DNA from: Desulfobacteraceae bacterium
GTDB taxonomy: Bacteria > Desulfobacterota > Desulfobacteria > Desulfobacterales > Desulfosalsimonadaceae
NCBI GenBank assembly: GCA_011389935.1
Contig: JAABTJ010000006.1
Location: forward strand, 62,001-126,000
Direction: 5' to 3'
Length of the DNA: 64,000 nucleotides
Positions 7,796-17,800 of this stretch are shown here, one piece after another. The translations under genes were made by a program, and so were the position numbers. Position 1 is the first letter of the stretch; every line of letters starts with the position of its first letter. The notes beneath the pieces are model-generated. The model was not told where the DNA came from. It ran no database searches and saw only the letters and a program-made list of their open reading frames with translations.

Positions 7796-8869
7796 GGGGT
7801 TAACGATTGGCAGGGAAAAGTAAAACGTTGCCCATTTTTCGTACGCTGACTCCGCCCAGACTTTTCCTTTGTGCTTTTCAATAATCATCCTGCAAATATA
7901 GAGCCCTAAGCCGGAGCCTTTGACCCCTTCGGTGCCTGTCTGCTTCAAACGCGAAAATTTTTCAAAAAGCCTGTTCATATCGTTTTCGGGAATGCCGATT
8001 CCCTCGTTATATACTGAAAAAGTGTATGAATCGTCTTTCCGGTACACTCTGGCCCGGATGGACGTATCGGGCAGGCCGTATTTTATTGCATTGTTTATAT
8101 AGTTATTGACGACGATCTTAAGCAGATTTTCATCCCCGTATACTTCCGGTCGTACTGTGAAGTCGGTATCGATGGAAATGTTTTTGTCATTCTGCGCCAG
8201 TTCCGGAACCTCCAGAACCGGTTGTATTACATCTGCAACAAGATCGATCCGCTTCTGAAACGACTTCAGGTCGTCCAGTTCCATTCTTGAATAGTCAATA
8301 TAGTTTCTTATGATGTCCTCAAGGTATTCGCAATTTCTGATAATGGTTTTAATCGTATGTTGCTGGCGCGGAGCAAGGTTGCCGAAATAGCCCTTGTAAA
8401 GGGTGTCGGCGGTAGTGTGCATCACTGCGACAGGACTTTTCAGTTCATGGGAAACGATTGCCATAAGATCCATCATCTTTGAATTGGATTTTGATCGTCT
8501 TGCCTGGATGGCATTGTCCACAACGTCCCGTAATTCAGAAGGGGTAAAGGGTTTTGGGATATAGTCAAAGGCGCCGTTTTTAAGTGCTTCACGTGCCGTG
8601 TCAACAGTGGCATAGCCTGTAAAAATGATAACGGTTGTATCCGGCTTTTCCTGTCTTAGTGTTTTTAAGACGTCCATGCCGCTGAGTCCCGGCATTTTTA
8701 AGTCTGTGATGACGATCTCGTATTTCTGGTTTTTTGTCTTTTCCAGTCCTTCCATTCCGGAAAGCGCGGTGTCTATTTCCATATCGTTTCTTTTGGAAAA
8801 AATTTTAAGACAACTTTTGAGAACGATATCTTCATCATCGATAATCAGTATTTTTAGGGGTTTTTCCAT
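7793..8869 (-). CDS. Receiver-histidine kinase fusion protein
   Basis: 358 residues, soluble. The N-terminal receiver (about 5-120) has acidic D11/D12, phospho-acceptor D56 (VITDLKMPG) and late Lys in YIPKPF. The kinase core follows: H-box MAIVSHELKSPVAVM (His 141), then a HATPase with NNYINNAIKYG, NEGIGIP and GSGLGLYICRMIIEKHKG. The receiver-first order suits a kinase controlled by phosphorylation of its own receiver. The stop TAG shares its TA with the end of repeat copy B. The membrane kinase at 9036 lies upstream on the same strand with a 166-base gap, so the two may form one pathway. Confidence 0.88.
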   Translation of the reverse strand: MEKPLKILIIDDEDIVLKSCLKIFSKRNDMEIDTALSGMEGLEKTKNQKYEIVITDLKMPGLSGMDVLKTLRQEKPDTTVIIFTGYATVDTAREALKNGAFDYIPKPFTPSELRDVVDNAIQARRSKSNSKMMDLMAIVSHELKSPVAVMHTTADTLYKGYFGNLAPRQQHTIKTIIRNCEYLEDIIRNYIDYSRMELDDLKSFQKRIDLVADVIQPVLEVPELAQNDKNISIDTDFTVRPEVYGDENLLKIVVNNYINNAIKYGLPDTSIRARVYRKDDSYTFSVYNEGIGIPENDMNRLFEKFSRLKQTGTEGVKGSGLGLYICRMIIEKHKGKVWAESAYEKWATFYFSLPIVNP

Positions 8870-9035
8870 TTCGCCCTTCCGGTATCATGCCGATGCGCTC
8901 ATTTTTTAGGCTCTTTTCCCTCCAGAGCCTTGTTTTGTTTTCCACTATACGTATGTTACACGGTTTTCTCAACTCTTTCGTCGTTTACAAAAGCGGAATC
9001 GCATCGCTTCCCGGCAATTTTCCGGCAAGCTGTCC

Positions 9036-11003
9036 TTATGCGGGCAGATCTGAAACCGGAAGCGTTATGGTGAATGTGGTGCCTTGCCCTACCTTGCTTT
9101 CCACGGAAATTCTCCCGTTGTGCCTTTTGATCACGCCGTATGTTATCGACAGGCCCAGGCCCGTGCCCTGTCCCGGTTCTTTTGTGGTAAAGAAGGGATC
9201 GAATATTTCATCCAGATTTTTTTCGGGTATGCCTTCACCGGTGTCGGTAAATGTCAGAACGATATTGCCGCTTTCTTGATCTATCATAGTCTCAATCGTT
9301 AGAACGCCGCCATTTTTCATGGCATCCCGGGCGTTTACCGCCAGGTTGTTGATGACCGACTTGAATTGGCTGATATCGAGCATGACATTCGGTATGTCTT
9401 CTGCCAGTTTTTTGTTGATCGCAATATTTTGAAAAGAAGCGTGGCGCTCCAAAATGAACATTGTTGTCTGGATTATATCATTGATGCTGGCTGGCTGCCT
9501 GTCCAGTTTTGTTTCCCTTGCAAAATCAAGCACTTCTTTCACAATTTTCCTGCATCTAAGCGTTTCATCAACAATTATGCGGAGATCGCCGCTTTGTTCC
9601 GGGTCTTCGCAGTCTTCCATGAGCATCGAACTGTATGTTAAAATAGCGGTCAGCGGATTGTTGATTTCATGAGCAATGCCGGATGCCAGGCGGCCAAGGG
9701 AGGCCATTCTTTCCAACTGTGCAGCTTTTCGCTGCGTCTGTTCCTTGATTTGACTGTCGCGCTCCACAATGGCGTCCACCATGTTGTTAAAGGCGCTGCA
9801 CATAAGCCCCAGTTCGTCATTTGAATTAAATTGTATCTTTCTGTCGTAATGACCTTCGCCGACGCTTCTTGAGGCCCGCATGAGCTTGTTTATGGGGGTA
9901 ATGATGTTTTTGATAAGCGCCATTGCGATAAAGGCCGAGATAATAAGGGAGACCAGGATTACAATTGAAAAGGTATAGGTGGTGTCGCGTTTTATAATAT
10001 TGAATTTTTCTTCCAATATGCCGACATACAGAATCCCTATCACTTGACCGGTAATATCGTAAATCGGCTTGTACGCGGAGATGTACCAGTTATCCACGAC
10101 AAAAGCCTTGTCGAGCCATATTTTCCCGTGCCGGACAACTTTCGTGTACACCTCTTCGGATACCTGGGTTCCGATCGCCCTGCCCCCGCCTTTCAACGCC
10201 ACATTCGTCGAAATCCGAACATCATCCAGAAAGATGGTGGCGGTGCCGTATTCCACGCCGTTTATTTTTTTTTCCTCAAATATCAGGCTTTTGATCCTGT
10301 CGGGAATGGAATAGTTTCTGTTTAAGAGTTCGGCGCCATGTAAAACGGCAATAAGTTTTCCGTCATGATATACGGGTGCGGTAACCTTCAGCGCAAGCCC
10401 GTGATGTAAAACTGTGTTTTCAAGAGGACGTGCTTTGCTGGTTGGCACAAGTTCTATCATGGCCTGCATTGCAAGGGCTTCACTTTCTTTTTCAAGAACA
10501 CTCCGTGATATGATTCCGCTGCCGGCGAACCCCTTGCCGGCTTCAAGCGTTTTTGCCAGAAAAAAATCCTCATCGATGTCGTATGGCGATGCAGGGTTGT
10601 TTGATCTCACAAGGGTTGTGCCGTCCGGCAGAACAACGTTCAGAATGTCAAGGCGGGCTTCATTTTTTACCTCCAGCAATTTCGTCAATATGAGGGATGT
10701 ATTTTTTTCGGCGATAGCCGTTTGCATGTAGGGGAGGGAGGCAACATGATCGATATATATCTTTATTTCATCGATCCGCTTGTCATAAATAAATTGAGCG
10801 GCATTGAGTTCGCTTCGAACGGACTCGTAGGCCTGGCCGATCACGTTATCATTGATGATTTTAATGCCGATGATGGTTGAGGAGATCCCTACGATAAGCA
10901 CGACCGTTATCAGGCTCATCGCAAGCTTTATGCGTAGGCTGTTGCTGACAACCCCCTGCAATGTTTTTACTGGAAGCCCTTTCATTGTTCTGCGCAAGCT
11001 CAT
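9036..11003 (-). CDS. Cache-HAMP membrane sensor histidine kinase
   Basis: 655 residues. A membrane segment near residues 26-48 precedes a large periplasmic Cache-type sensor (about 50-325, with VYHDGKLIAVLHG and PIYDITGQVIGILYVGI). A second membrane segment follows near 335-357, then HAMP (ITPINKLMRASRSVGEGHYD), H-box ASGIAHEINNPLTAI (His 445) and a HATPase with NNLAVNARDAM, DTGEGIP and GTGLGLSITYGVIKRHNG. Cache sensors usually bind small organic ligands such as carboxylates. It is divergent from the sigma-54-promoted acyl-CoA synthetase/GNAT gene at 11481 but carries no response regulator of its own nearby. Confidence 0.9.
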   Translation of the reverse strand: MSLRRTMKGLPVKTLQGVVSNSLRIKLAMSLITVVLIVGISSTIIGIKIINDNVIGQAYESVRSELNAAQFIYDKRIDEIKIYIDHVASLPYMQTAIAEKNTSLILTKLLEVKNEARLDILNVVLPDGTTLVRSNNPASPYDIDEDFFLAKTLEAGKGFAGSGIISRSVLEKESEALAMQAMIELVPTSKARPLENTVLHHGLALKVTAPVYHDGKLIAVLHGAELLNRNYSIPDRIKSLIFEEKKINGVEYGTATIFLDDVRISTNVALKGGGRAIGTQVSEEVYTKVVRHGKIWLDKAFVVDNWYISAYKPIYDITGQVIGILYVGILEEKFNIIKRDTTYTFSIVILVSLIISAFIAMALIKNIITPINKLMRASRSVGEGHYDRKIQFNSNDELGLMCSAFNNMVDAIVERDSQIKEQTQRKAAQLERMASLGRLASGIAHEINNPLTAILTYSSMLMEDCEDPEQSGDLRIIVDETLRCRKIVKEVLDFARETKLDRQPASINDIIQTTMFILERHASFQNIAINKKLAEDIPNVMLDISQFKSVINNLAVNARDAMKNGGVLTIETMIDQESGNIVLTFTDTGEGIPEKNLDEIFDPFFTTKEPGQGTGLGLSITYGVIKRHNGRISVESKVGQGTTFTITLPVSDLPA

Positions 11004-11109
11004 TTTACGAAAAATCCTTTATTTGCTTTTTGATATGGTGTTAATGCAGGGCTATGCAAAAAATAGTCCGGATTTTGTCGAAACCATATAATTTACGTTC
11101 GCCAAAATG

Positions 11110-11159
11110 AAACCCGGTTCGTTCGGGCGCGCCACGACGTGCCCGAACGCACCGGGTTT
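11110..11159. repeat. Interrupted palindrome / hairpin
   Basis: Arms AAACCCGGT and GTTCGGGC on the left are perfectly complementary to GCCCGAAC and ACCGGGTTT on the right, with a 2-base mismatch between the paired blocks and a 12-base loop. No T-tract follows on either strand, so it is not a standard terminator. It could be a large operator or a REP-like element. Confidence 0.55.
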
Positions 11160-11348
11160 CTGTTGCCACAGAGCCTGCATAAAACTTTCGGCAAGCAGTC
11201 CGCAGCATACGACCGCCGCATACCATCGTCTGAATTCAGTCCTGATGAAAATTATTATCAATCTACAATCGATCCCATCTGAAAATTTTTCCAACCTGTA
11301 AAAAATTCCATCATTTTTACTGAAACAGTTATGAGCGCCGAACATGAA

Positions 11349-11360
11349 TGCCAAAAGGCA
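11349..11360. promoter_or_regulatory. Short palindrome upstream of the sigma-54 promoter
   Basis: TGCCAAAAGGCA lies 50 bases upstream of the -24 element at 11411. It is a possible activator half-site, but it is short and could be chance. Confidence 0.3.
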
Positions 11361-11410
11361 GATCCTGCATATATCGTTGGATTCGGCGTCAGTAGGGATT
11401 TGTCTCACAA

Positions 11411-11426
11411 TGGCATGCATATTGCT
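11411..11426 (+). promoter_or_regulatory. Sigma-54 (-24/-12) promoter
   Basis: TGGCATGCATATTGCT matches TGGCAY-N5-TTGCW completely. The predicted start near 11437 gives a leader of about 44 bases to the GGAGGG-led ATG at 11481. It implies control by an enhancer-binding activator. Confidence 0.75.
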
Positions 11427-11480
11427 CTTTACTGTACACCAGGGAAAGGGCACAGGCGTTTGCTGTGGAGGGAAATGAGC

Positions 11481-14213
11481 ATGAGCAGTATGAACCTTGA
11501 AAAATTGTTTGCTCCCGGATCGGTCGCCGTTGTCGGTGCCAGCGAAAAACCCGGCAGTGCAGGGGCAGCTGTGATAGGTAACCTTGTCGGCGGCGGATTC
11601 ACCAGGCATATCTATCCTGTCAATCCTCATTCCGGTGAAATATTCGGCCGCAAGGCATATCAATCGGTTAAAGACCTGCCTGAAACGCCTGACCTGGCCG
11701 TGATTGCCACACCGATTCATACCGTCCCGGGGATCGTCAAATCCTGCATGGAAAAAGGGCTTTGCGGCGCGGTCGTTCTTTCGGCCGGGGGCAAGGAAAC
11801 CGGTGAAAAAGGGGCGGCCATAGAGTCAGAAATTTGTAGGACAATACGAAACAGCGATTTTCGGGTAATCGGTCCCAATTGTTTCGGCATCATTTCCCCC
11901 CGGGACGATTTGAATGCCGGTTTTGCCGGCTGGATGCCGAAAAAGGGGGGAATGGCGTTTATTTCCCAGAGCGGTGCCATTTGCAGGGCGATCCTGGATT
12001 TTGCCGCCAGGGAACATATCGGATTCAGCTATTTCGTCAGCCTGGGTTCCATGCTGGATGTGGATTTCGGCGACATGATCGATTACCTCGGTGGCGATCC
12101 CAGTGTTGGCAGCATTGTGATGTATATCGAAAACCTTTGCCGCATAAGGAATTTCATGAGCGCGGCGCGCGCGGTATCCAGGATCAAGCCGATCATTGCC
12201 CTGAAATCCGGTCGTTCAGCTGCGGGCGCAGCGGCCGCTGTCTCTCATACCGGTGCACTGACCGGGGAAGATGCCATTTATGACGCCGCCTTTAAACGAG
12301 CGGGCATCATTCGGGTCAATACTTTCGCAGAACTTTTTGATTGCGCAGAATTTATCGGCAAGCAACCCGGCCCCAAAGGGCATGGCCTGGCGATTGTCAC
12401 CAACGCGGGAGGTCCCGGTATCATGGCGGCGGATGCGCTCTGGGATTACGGATTTCCGCCAGCCGCACTATCGTTGGATACCCTTAAAAAGATGGATGCG
12501 ATACTGCCCCCTCACTGGAGTCGCTCCAACCCGGTAGATATCCTGGATGATGCCGCACCGGATCGATATGTACAGTGCGTCGACATCCTTATGCAGGCAA
12601 AGGAGGTCGACGGCCTGCTCATCATGCTTGTCCCCCACGCTGTTGCGGAACCGGAAATGACCGCCCGTGATCTTGCAGATCTGTTGAAAAAACGGTCTTA
12701 CCCGGTATTTACCGCCTGGCTCGGGGGAAGCGATGCTGAAACAGGCCGGGCGATTTTCAACAAGGCCGGCATTCCGACTTTTGATTCGCCGGAGAGGGCG
12801 GTTCGGGCATTTATGGATCTGTATCATTATTCCCGTAATATCGAAACGCTTCAGCAGGTGCCGAGAAAGCTGCCAGGCCGGCTATCTTTTGATCATGTTG
12901 CGGCACGCCAGTTGGTCGATATCGGACGGGGAAGAAAAAACGGTTTGTTGACCGAAACTGAAGCAAAACAACTCCTTGCTGCATACGGCATCCCCGTCAA
13001 TAAGACGGAGGTGGCAACCGATGCCGAACAGGCAGTGCAGGTTGCACAAGGCATCGGTTACCCCGTGGTGATGAAAATTCATTCCAGCTGTATTGTTCAT
13101 AAAAGCGATGTTGGCGGCGTAGTGCTTGATATCCGTGAAGATGAAGGCGTTCGGGCGGCTTTCGAGCGGATTCGCCAGAGCGTTACGTTTCAATATCCTG
13201 GATCCTTTGCCGGTGTCGGCGTTCAGAAAATGCTTCCCCGCAGAGATTTCGAACTGATTGCAGGGTCGCGGACAGATAAGGATTTCGGACCGGTGCTGCT
13301 GTTCGGTTTGGGAGGGGTGCTGACAGAAGTGCTTAAGGACCGTTCCATTGCATTGCCTCCCCTGAACCGATTGCTGGCAAGGCAAATGATAGAAGGAACG
13401 CTTATTTGGCGGCTGCTGAACGGATATCGCAATTATCAGGCCGTGGATGTCTCGCAGCTGGAGTCGATTTTAATCCGGCTTTCCCATATGGTTTCTGATT
13501 TTGCGGAAATTGCGGAGGTTGATATCAATCCGCTGTTGATAAATGAAGGCAGGGTGATCGCAGTGGACGCCCGGGTCAGCATTGCGACGTCGTTCGTAGA
13601 AGCGCCCCTGCACCTGGTCATCAGCCCTTACCCGAACCAGTATGAAGATCAGATTGATATTGAAGGCGTTGGTCGGCTGACTGTCCGCCCCATTCGTCCG
13701 GAGGATGCCCCGTTGCTTGAGGAGATGTTCAGTGTCCTGTCGCTCACGAGCGTTTATTACCGTTTTTTCAATATTATGAAGCGCCTGCCCCATCATATGC
13801 TGGCCCGATATACCCAGATCGACTATGACAGGGAGATCGCCATGGTGGCGATTGATTCTTCCGGGGGATCGGAAAAAATGCTGGGAGTCAGCCGGGTAAT
13901 TGCTGACGGGAGCATGAAATCTGCTGAATTTGCAGTGGTTGTAGCGGATCAGTGGCAGGGAAAGGGCATTGGCGCTGTTTTGTTATCACGCTGCCTGGAT
14001 TTCGCCCAGTCAAAAAATATCCAAAAAATATGGGCCGTGGTGATGCCGGGAAATACCAAGATGCTCGCCATGGCAAAGAAAATGAATTTTGACATCAAGT
14101 ATCATCACAGCAGGGGGGAATACGAGTTGACCCTCGATCTTCGTCGTTCGGGAAAAAACAGGGAGTGTCGCGCCGGGTCGGACAACGTCGGCGCTGTCCA
14201 GGAGATTGGATAG
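11481..14213 (+). CDS. ADP-forming acyl-CoA synthetase fused to GNAT acetyltransferase (Pat-like architecture)
   Basis: 910 residues with four blocks in order: CoA-binding Rossmann domain (APGSVAVVGASEKPGSAG), succinyl-CoA-ligase-like domain with VSHTGALTGEDAIYDAAF near residues 255-272, ATP-grasp (about 485-710; GYPVVMKIHSSCIVHKSDVGG and EVDINPLLI), and a GNAT domain from about 730 with the acetyl-CoA loop QWQGKGIGAVLL. NDP-forming synthetases interconvert acyl-CoA plus ADP/Pi with acid plus ATP through a phospho-His; the His of SHTG is present here. Salmonella Pat/E. coli PatZ share this domain order. The start at 11481 follows GGAGGG by 8 bases and lies below the sigma-54 promoter. It could be a bifunctional enzyme or a protein acetyltransferase. 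Confidence 0.85.
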   Translation: MSSMNLEKLFAPGSVAVVGASEKPGSAGAAVIGNLVGGGFTRHIYPVNPHSGEIFGRKAYQSVKDLPETPDLAVIATPIHTVPGIVKSCMEKGLCGAVVLSAGGKETGEKGAAIESEICRTIRNSDFRVIGPNCFGIISPRDDLNAGFAGWMPKKGGMAFISQSGAICRAILDFAAREHIGFSYFVSLGSMLDVDFGDMIDYLGGDPSVGSIVMYIENLCRIRNFMSAARAVSRIKPIIALKSGRSAAGAAAAVSHTGALTGEDAIYDAAFKRAGIIRVNTFAELFDCAEFIGKQPGPKGHGLAIVTNAGGPGIMAADALWDYGFPPAALSLDTLKKMDAILPPHWSRSNPVDILDDAAPDRYVQCVDILMQAKEVDGLLIMLVPHAVAEPEMTARDLADLLKKRSYPVFTAWLGGSDAETGRAIFNKAGIPTFDSPERAVRAFMDLYHYSRNIETLQQVPRKLPGRLSFDHVAARQLVDIGRGRKNGLLTETEAKQLLAAYGIPVNKTEVATDAEQAVQVAQGIGYPVVMKIHSSCIVHKSDVGGVVLDIREDEGVRAAFERIRQSVTFQYPGSFAGVGVQKMLPRRDFELIAGSRTDKDFGPVLLFGLGGVLTEVLKDRSIALPPLNRLLARQMIEGTLIWRLLNGYRNYQAVDVSQLESILIRLSHMVSDFAEIAEVDINPLLINEGRVIAVDARVSIATSFVEAPLHLVISPYPNQYEDQIDIEGVGRLTVRPIRPEDAPLLEEMFSVLSLTSVYYRFFNIMKRLPHHMLARYTQIDYDREIAMVAIDSSGGSEKMLGVSRVIADGSMKSAEFAVVVADQWQGKGIGAVLLSRCLDFAQSKNIQKIWAVVMPGNTKMLAMAKKMNFDIKYHHSRGEYELTLDLRRSGKNRECRAGSDNVGAVQEIG

Positions 14214-14305
14214 CGCATGATGGGGAATATAAACACTATTTCCATTGATATGGATGCGTTACAAAGTGCTGTAGTTAACGGCGTACTATAGAGGGAGGTA
14301 ATCAA

Positions 14306-14812
14306 ATGGCTGGAAGCAATGAAGCGAAAAAATCACGTGTTCCCGGAAAGTTTACCGATACGGAGTGGGCCGCTGTTGACGACATAATAAAGCGGCACCA
14401 AACCAAAGAAGGGGCGCTCATCACTGTACTCGAAGAGATACAGGAAGCGGTCGGATATCTTCCAAAATCGATCCAGAAGTGCGTATCCGAAGGATTGTCT
14501 GTGCCGCTCTCCGAAGTCCACGGTGTTGTAACCTTCTACTCTTTTTTCCGGATGGTGCCCAAGGGGGACCATACCATCCGATGCTGCATGGGAACTGCCT
14601 GCTACGTAAGGGGGGGCAGCAAATTGCTGGAAAAGGTTTCCCATAGCCTGCACATTACTCCGGGAGAGACTACGGATGACGTGCGCTTTTCCCTGGAAAC
14701 GGTCCGCTGTCTCGGTGCCTGTGGATTGGCCCCGGTGATAATGGTGGATGAAGAGACCCATCGCCAGGTAAAACCGGCAAAAGTTTATGATATTATTAAA
14801 GAATATCAATGA
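14306..14812 (+). CDS. NuoE/HoxE-like [2Fe-2S] subunit of the hydrogenase
   Basis: 168 residues, the normal length for the 24-kDa NADH dehydrogenase fold. The thioredoxin-like domain has Cys pairs CCMGTAC near residue 92 and CLGAC near 133, which together bind one [2Fe-2S] cluster. The N-terminal helical part has LPKSIQKCVSEGLSVPLSEVHGVVTFYSFF, split here in two: the diagnostic core is SEVHGVVTFYSFF. It is the first gene of the operon and has a GAGGGAGG ribosome site. It would sit beside the NuoF-type flavin subunit encoded 14 bases downstream. Confidence 0.9.
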   Translation: MAGSNEAKKSRVPGKFTDTEWAAVDDIIKRHQTKEGALITVLEEIQEAVGYLPKSIQKCVSEGLSVPLSEVHGVVTFYSFFRMVPKGDHTIRCCMGTACYVRGGSKLLEKVSHSLHITPGETTDDVRFSLETVRCLGACGLAPVIMVDEETHRQVKPAKVYDIIKEYQ

Positions 14813-14826
14813 TGGGAGGGATTCTC

Positions 14827-17800
14827 ATGCCACAGGTCAATATTGAACAATTATACAAGTTGAAAGGGGAAAGAATCCGGACAAGGGTTCTTGATGCCGG
14901 AAAACAGGGCGGGCGTATTACCGTGCATATGGGGACATGCGGCATCTCTTCCGGCGCGGACAGGGTTTTTTCTGCAATCGATGCGAGCCTTGCCGCAAGC
15001 GGAAGGAAGGACATTATTCTTACGACTTCCGGATGCGCGGGCATCTGCAATCTCGAACCGCTGCTCACTGTTGAGCGGGCAGGCGAGGAACCCGTCCGGT
15101 ATGCGCAGGTCGATGAAAAAAAAGCCGCGGTGATTTTTAATGATCATGTCCTTGAAGGGAAAATCAATGCCGGCTGGGTTTACTCCAGGGGATGGGAGCA
15201 TATAGGAGAAGAATTCGAAGGGCCGCAATCCCCGGTTCACGATTTGACGCCGCATACCAGGGATATTCCCTTTTTCGGTATGCAGCAGCCGGTTGTGATG
15301 AAAAATCGCGGTCTGATCCAGGCGGACCGGATCGAGGATTATATTGCCATGGATGGTTACCTTGCAGCGGCCAAGGCATTATTTCAGATGGAGCCGGCCG
15401 AAATTGTCGAGGAAGTCAAGCGATCCGGCATACGGGGGCGTGGCGGGGCAGGATTCCCCGCCGGCCTGAAATGGCAGTTTGCCGCCCAGTCCCCGTCCAG
15501 CGTCAAATACATTCTCTGCAACGCCGATGAAGGCGACCCCGGTGCTTTTATGGACAGATGCGTCCTGGAATCCGACCCGCATTCGGTCATCGAAGGAATG
15601 ATTATTGCCGCAAAAGCGATTGGATCTCACCAAGGGTATATCTACTGCCGGGCGGAGTATCCGCTTGCCGTCGCGACGCTGAATATTGCATTGGGGCAGG
15701 CAAGAGAAATGGGACTGCTCGGCAAGAATATCCTGAATTCCGGTTTTGATTTTGACTTGGAGGTTTATCGGGGCGCGGGTGCTTTTGTTTGTGGAGAAGA
15801 AACCGCTCTTATGACTTCTATAGAAGGCAAAAGAGGAACGCCGCGTCCCCGTCCGCCTTTCCCGGCAGTCCAGGGGTTGTGGAAAAAGCCAAGTGTCTTA
15901 AATAACGTGGAAACGCTGGCAAATATCCCCCAGATTATTCTTAAGGGAGGGAAGTGGTATTCCGGCATCGGTACAAGGAATAGCCGGGGGACGAAGGTTT
16001 TCGCCCTGACCGGCGACGTCCGGAATATCGGTTTGGTGGAGGTGCCCATGGGCATTTCCATTGGAACCATCATCCATGATATCGGCGGCGGCATCCCGGA
16101 TGGGAAGAAGTTCAAAGCCGTCCAGTTGGGAGGGCCTTCCGGCGGATGCATCCCCGTGCAGCACCTCAATTCTACGGTGGAATATGAAACCATTGCGAAA
16201 CTGGGGGCGATCGTCGGATCCGGCGGCATGATCGTCATGGACGAAGACAAGTGCGTTGTGGATATCGCCCGTTTTTTTATGGATTTCTGTCGCGACGAAT
16301 CCTGTGGGAAATGCACCCCTTGCAGGGTCGGCACACAGAAGATGCTCGATATACTGGAAAAAATATGCGAAGGCAGGGGAGAACCAGGGGATATTGAAAT
16401 TCTTGAGAGATGGGCTGACATCATTAGGAATACAGCCTTGTGCGGGCTCGGACAGACCGCCCCCAATCCCGTGCTTTCCACCCTTCGGTATTTCCGTCAT
16501 GAATATGAAGCGCATATTTATGACAAGCACTGCGAGGCCGCCGTTTGCCAAACCATTGTGAAGGCACCCTGCCGGCACACTTGTCCTGTTGAAATGGACG
16601 TTCCTGATTATGTCGCCCTGGTGAAGGCCGGTCGGCTGGACGATGCCTACAAGGTACTGCTCAGGACCAATCCTTTCCCCGGCGTCTGCGGTCGGGTGTG
16701 CGACCACAAATGTGAATCCAAATGCAGGCGCAACACTGTTGATTCGTCCGTTGGGGTCAGATTTTTAAAACGCTTCATTACGGATCATGCCTCCAGGCCC
16801 CCGGTTCAACGGATAACGCCTACCCGGAAGGAAAGAATCGCAATTGTCGGTGCGGGACCTTCCGGATTGGCTGCGGCCAGGGATCTTGTACTGCGGGGGT
16901 ATCCGGTCACGGTATTTGAGCAGTACAGTGAGCCCGGTGGCATGTTGAGATGGGGGATTCCAGAATACCGTCTGCCCAAGGCGGTTCTTGAAAAAGAAAT
17001 AGCCGATATCGTGAATTCGGGGGTTGAATTGAAATGCAATACCCGCCTGGGAACAGATATCACCTGGCAGGATATCACAAGGTTATATGACGCGGTGTAT
17101 ATTGCCACCGGCATGCCACGCAGTATGCCGGTGGGCATTCCGGGTGATCACCTGGAAGGCGTGCTTGGTGCCATCGAATTTTTATACCGGGTCAACGATG
17201 GGAAAGCTGTCCAAATCGGTCATAACGTCGCGGTCATCGGTGGGGGAAATTCCGCTATTGATGCGGCACGGGCCGCCCTTCGCATGGGAGCGAAAAAAGT
17301 TACCGTGGTGTACCGGAGAACCATGGCGGATATGCCGGCGCTTGAAGAGGAGATACATGCGGCCGCAGCCGAAGGAATTGCATTTGCATGTCTTGCTGCA
17401 CCCGCCAGCCTTGAAGGCGAAGGCGGCAAGCTGCAAAGGATGAACTGCCAGCGAATGAGCCTCGGCGATTTCGACGCAAGCGGCCGGAAGCGCCCAAAGC
17501 CGATTATCGGCGAGGAGTTCGCGCTGGAGGTGGATCAGGTGATTGCCGCGATAGGGCAGCAGCAGGATGATGCATGGGATCATATGCTTCCCGGTGTCCA
17601 AAAGACAAAGGCGGGGCATATTGAAGTAAAACAGAGCAGAACGACCCGGATTTCAAAGGATCTGGTTTTTGCCGGGGGGGATGTGGTGACCGGTCCGGCC
17701 ACGGTAGTCGGTGCCATCGCCGCCGGTCGGAAGGCAGCAGCGGAAATCGATGAGGCTATCCGTGAAAGAAATGGGGAGGAACCTTTTATTCCAGTCGTTG

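Larger units (their letters stand above)
11004..11480. other. Divergent regulatory region between the Cache kinase and the acyl-CoA synthetase-GNAT gene
   Basis: 477 bases without a gene. It holds a strong 50-base interrupted palindrome (11110-11159), a short palindrome (11349-11360) and a consensus sigma-54 promoter (11411-11426). An in-frame ATG at 11331 would extend the downstream protein by 50 residues across the promoter; those residues have no family character, so I treat this stretch as non-coding. Confidence 0.65.

Noticed and set aside
8908-8930. Terminator between the two leftward kinase genes (AGGCTCT/AGAGCCT hairpin)
   Set aside because: On the minus strand the stem is followed by A, not T, and no rightward gene lies upstream; it does not fit either direction well.
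11331-11480. 50-residue N-terminal extension of the acyl-CoA synthetase-GNAT protein
   Set aside because: The stretch carries the sigma-54 promoter and shows no domain character; the GGAGGG site fixes the start at 11481.
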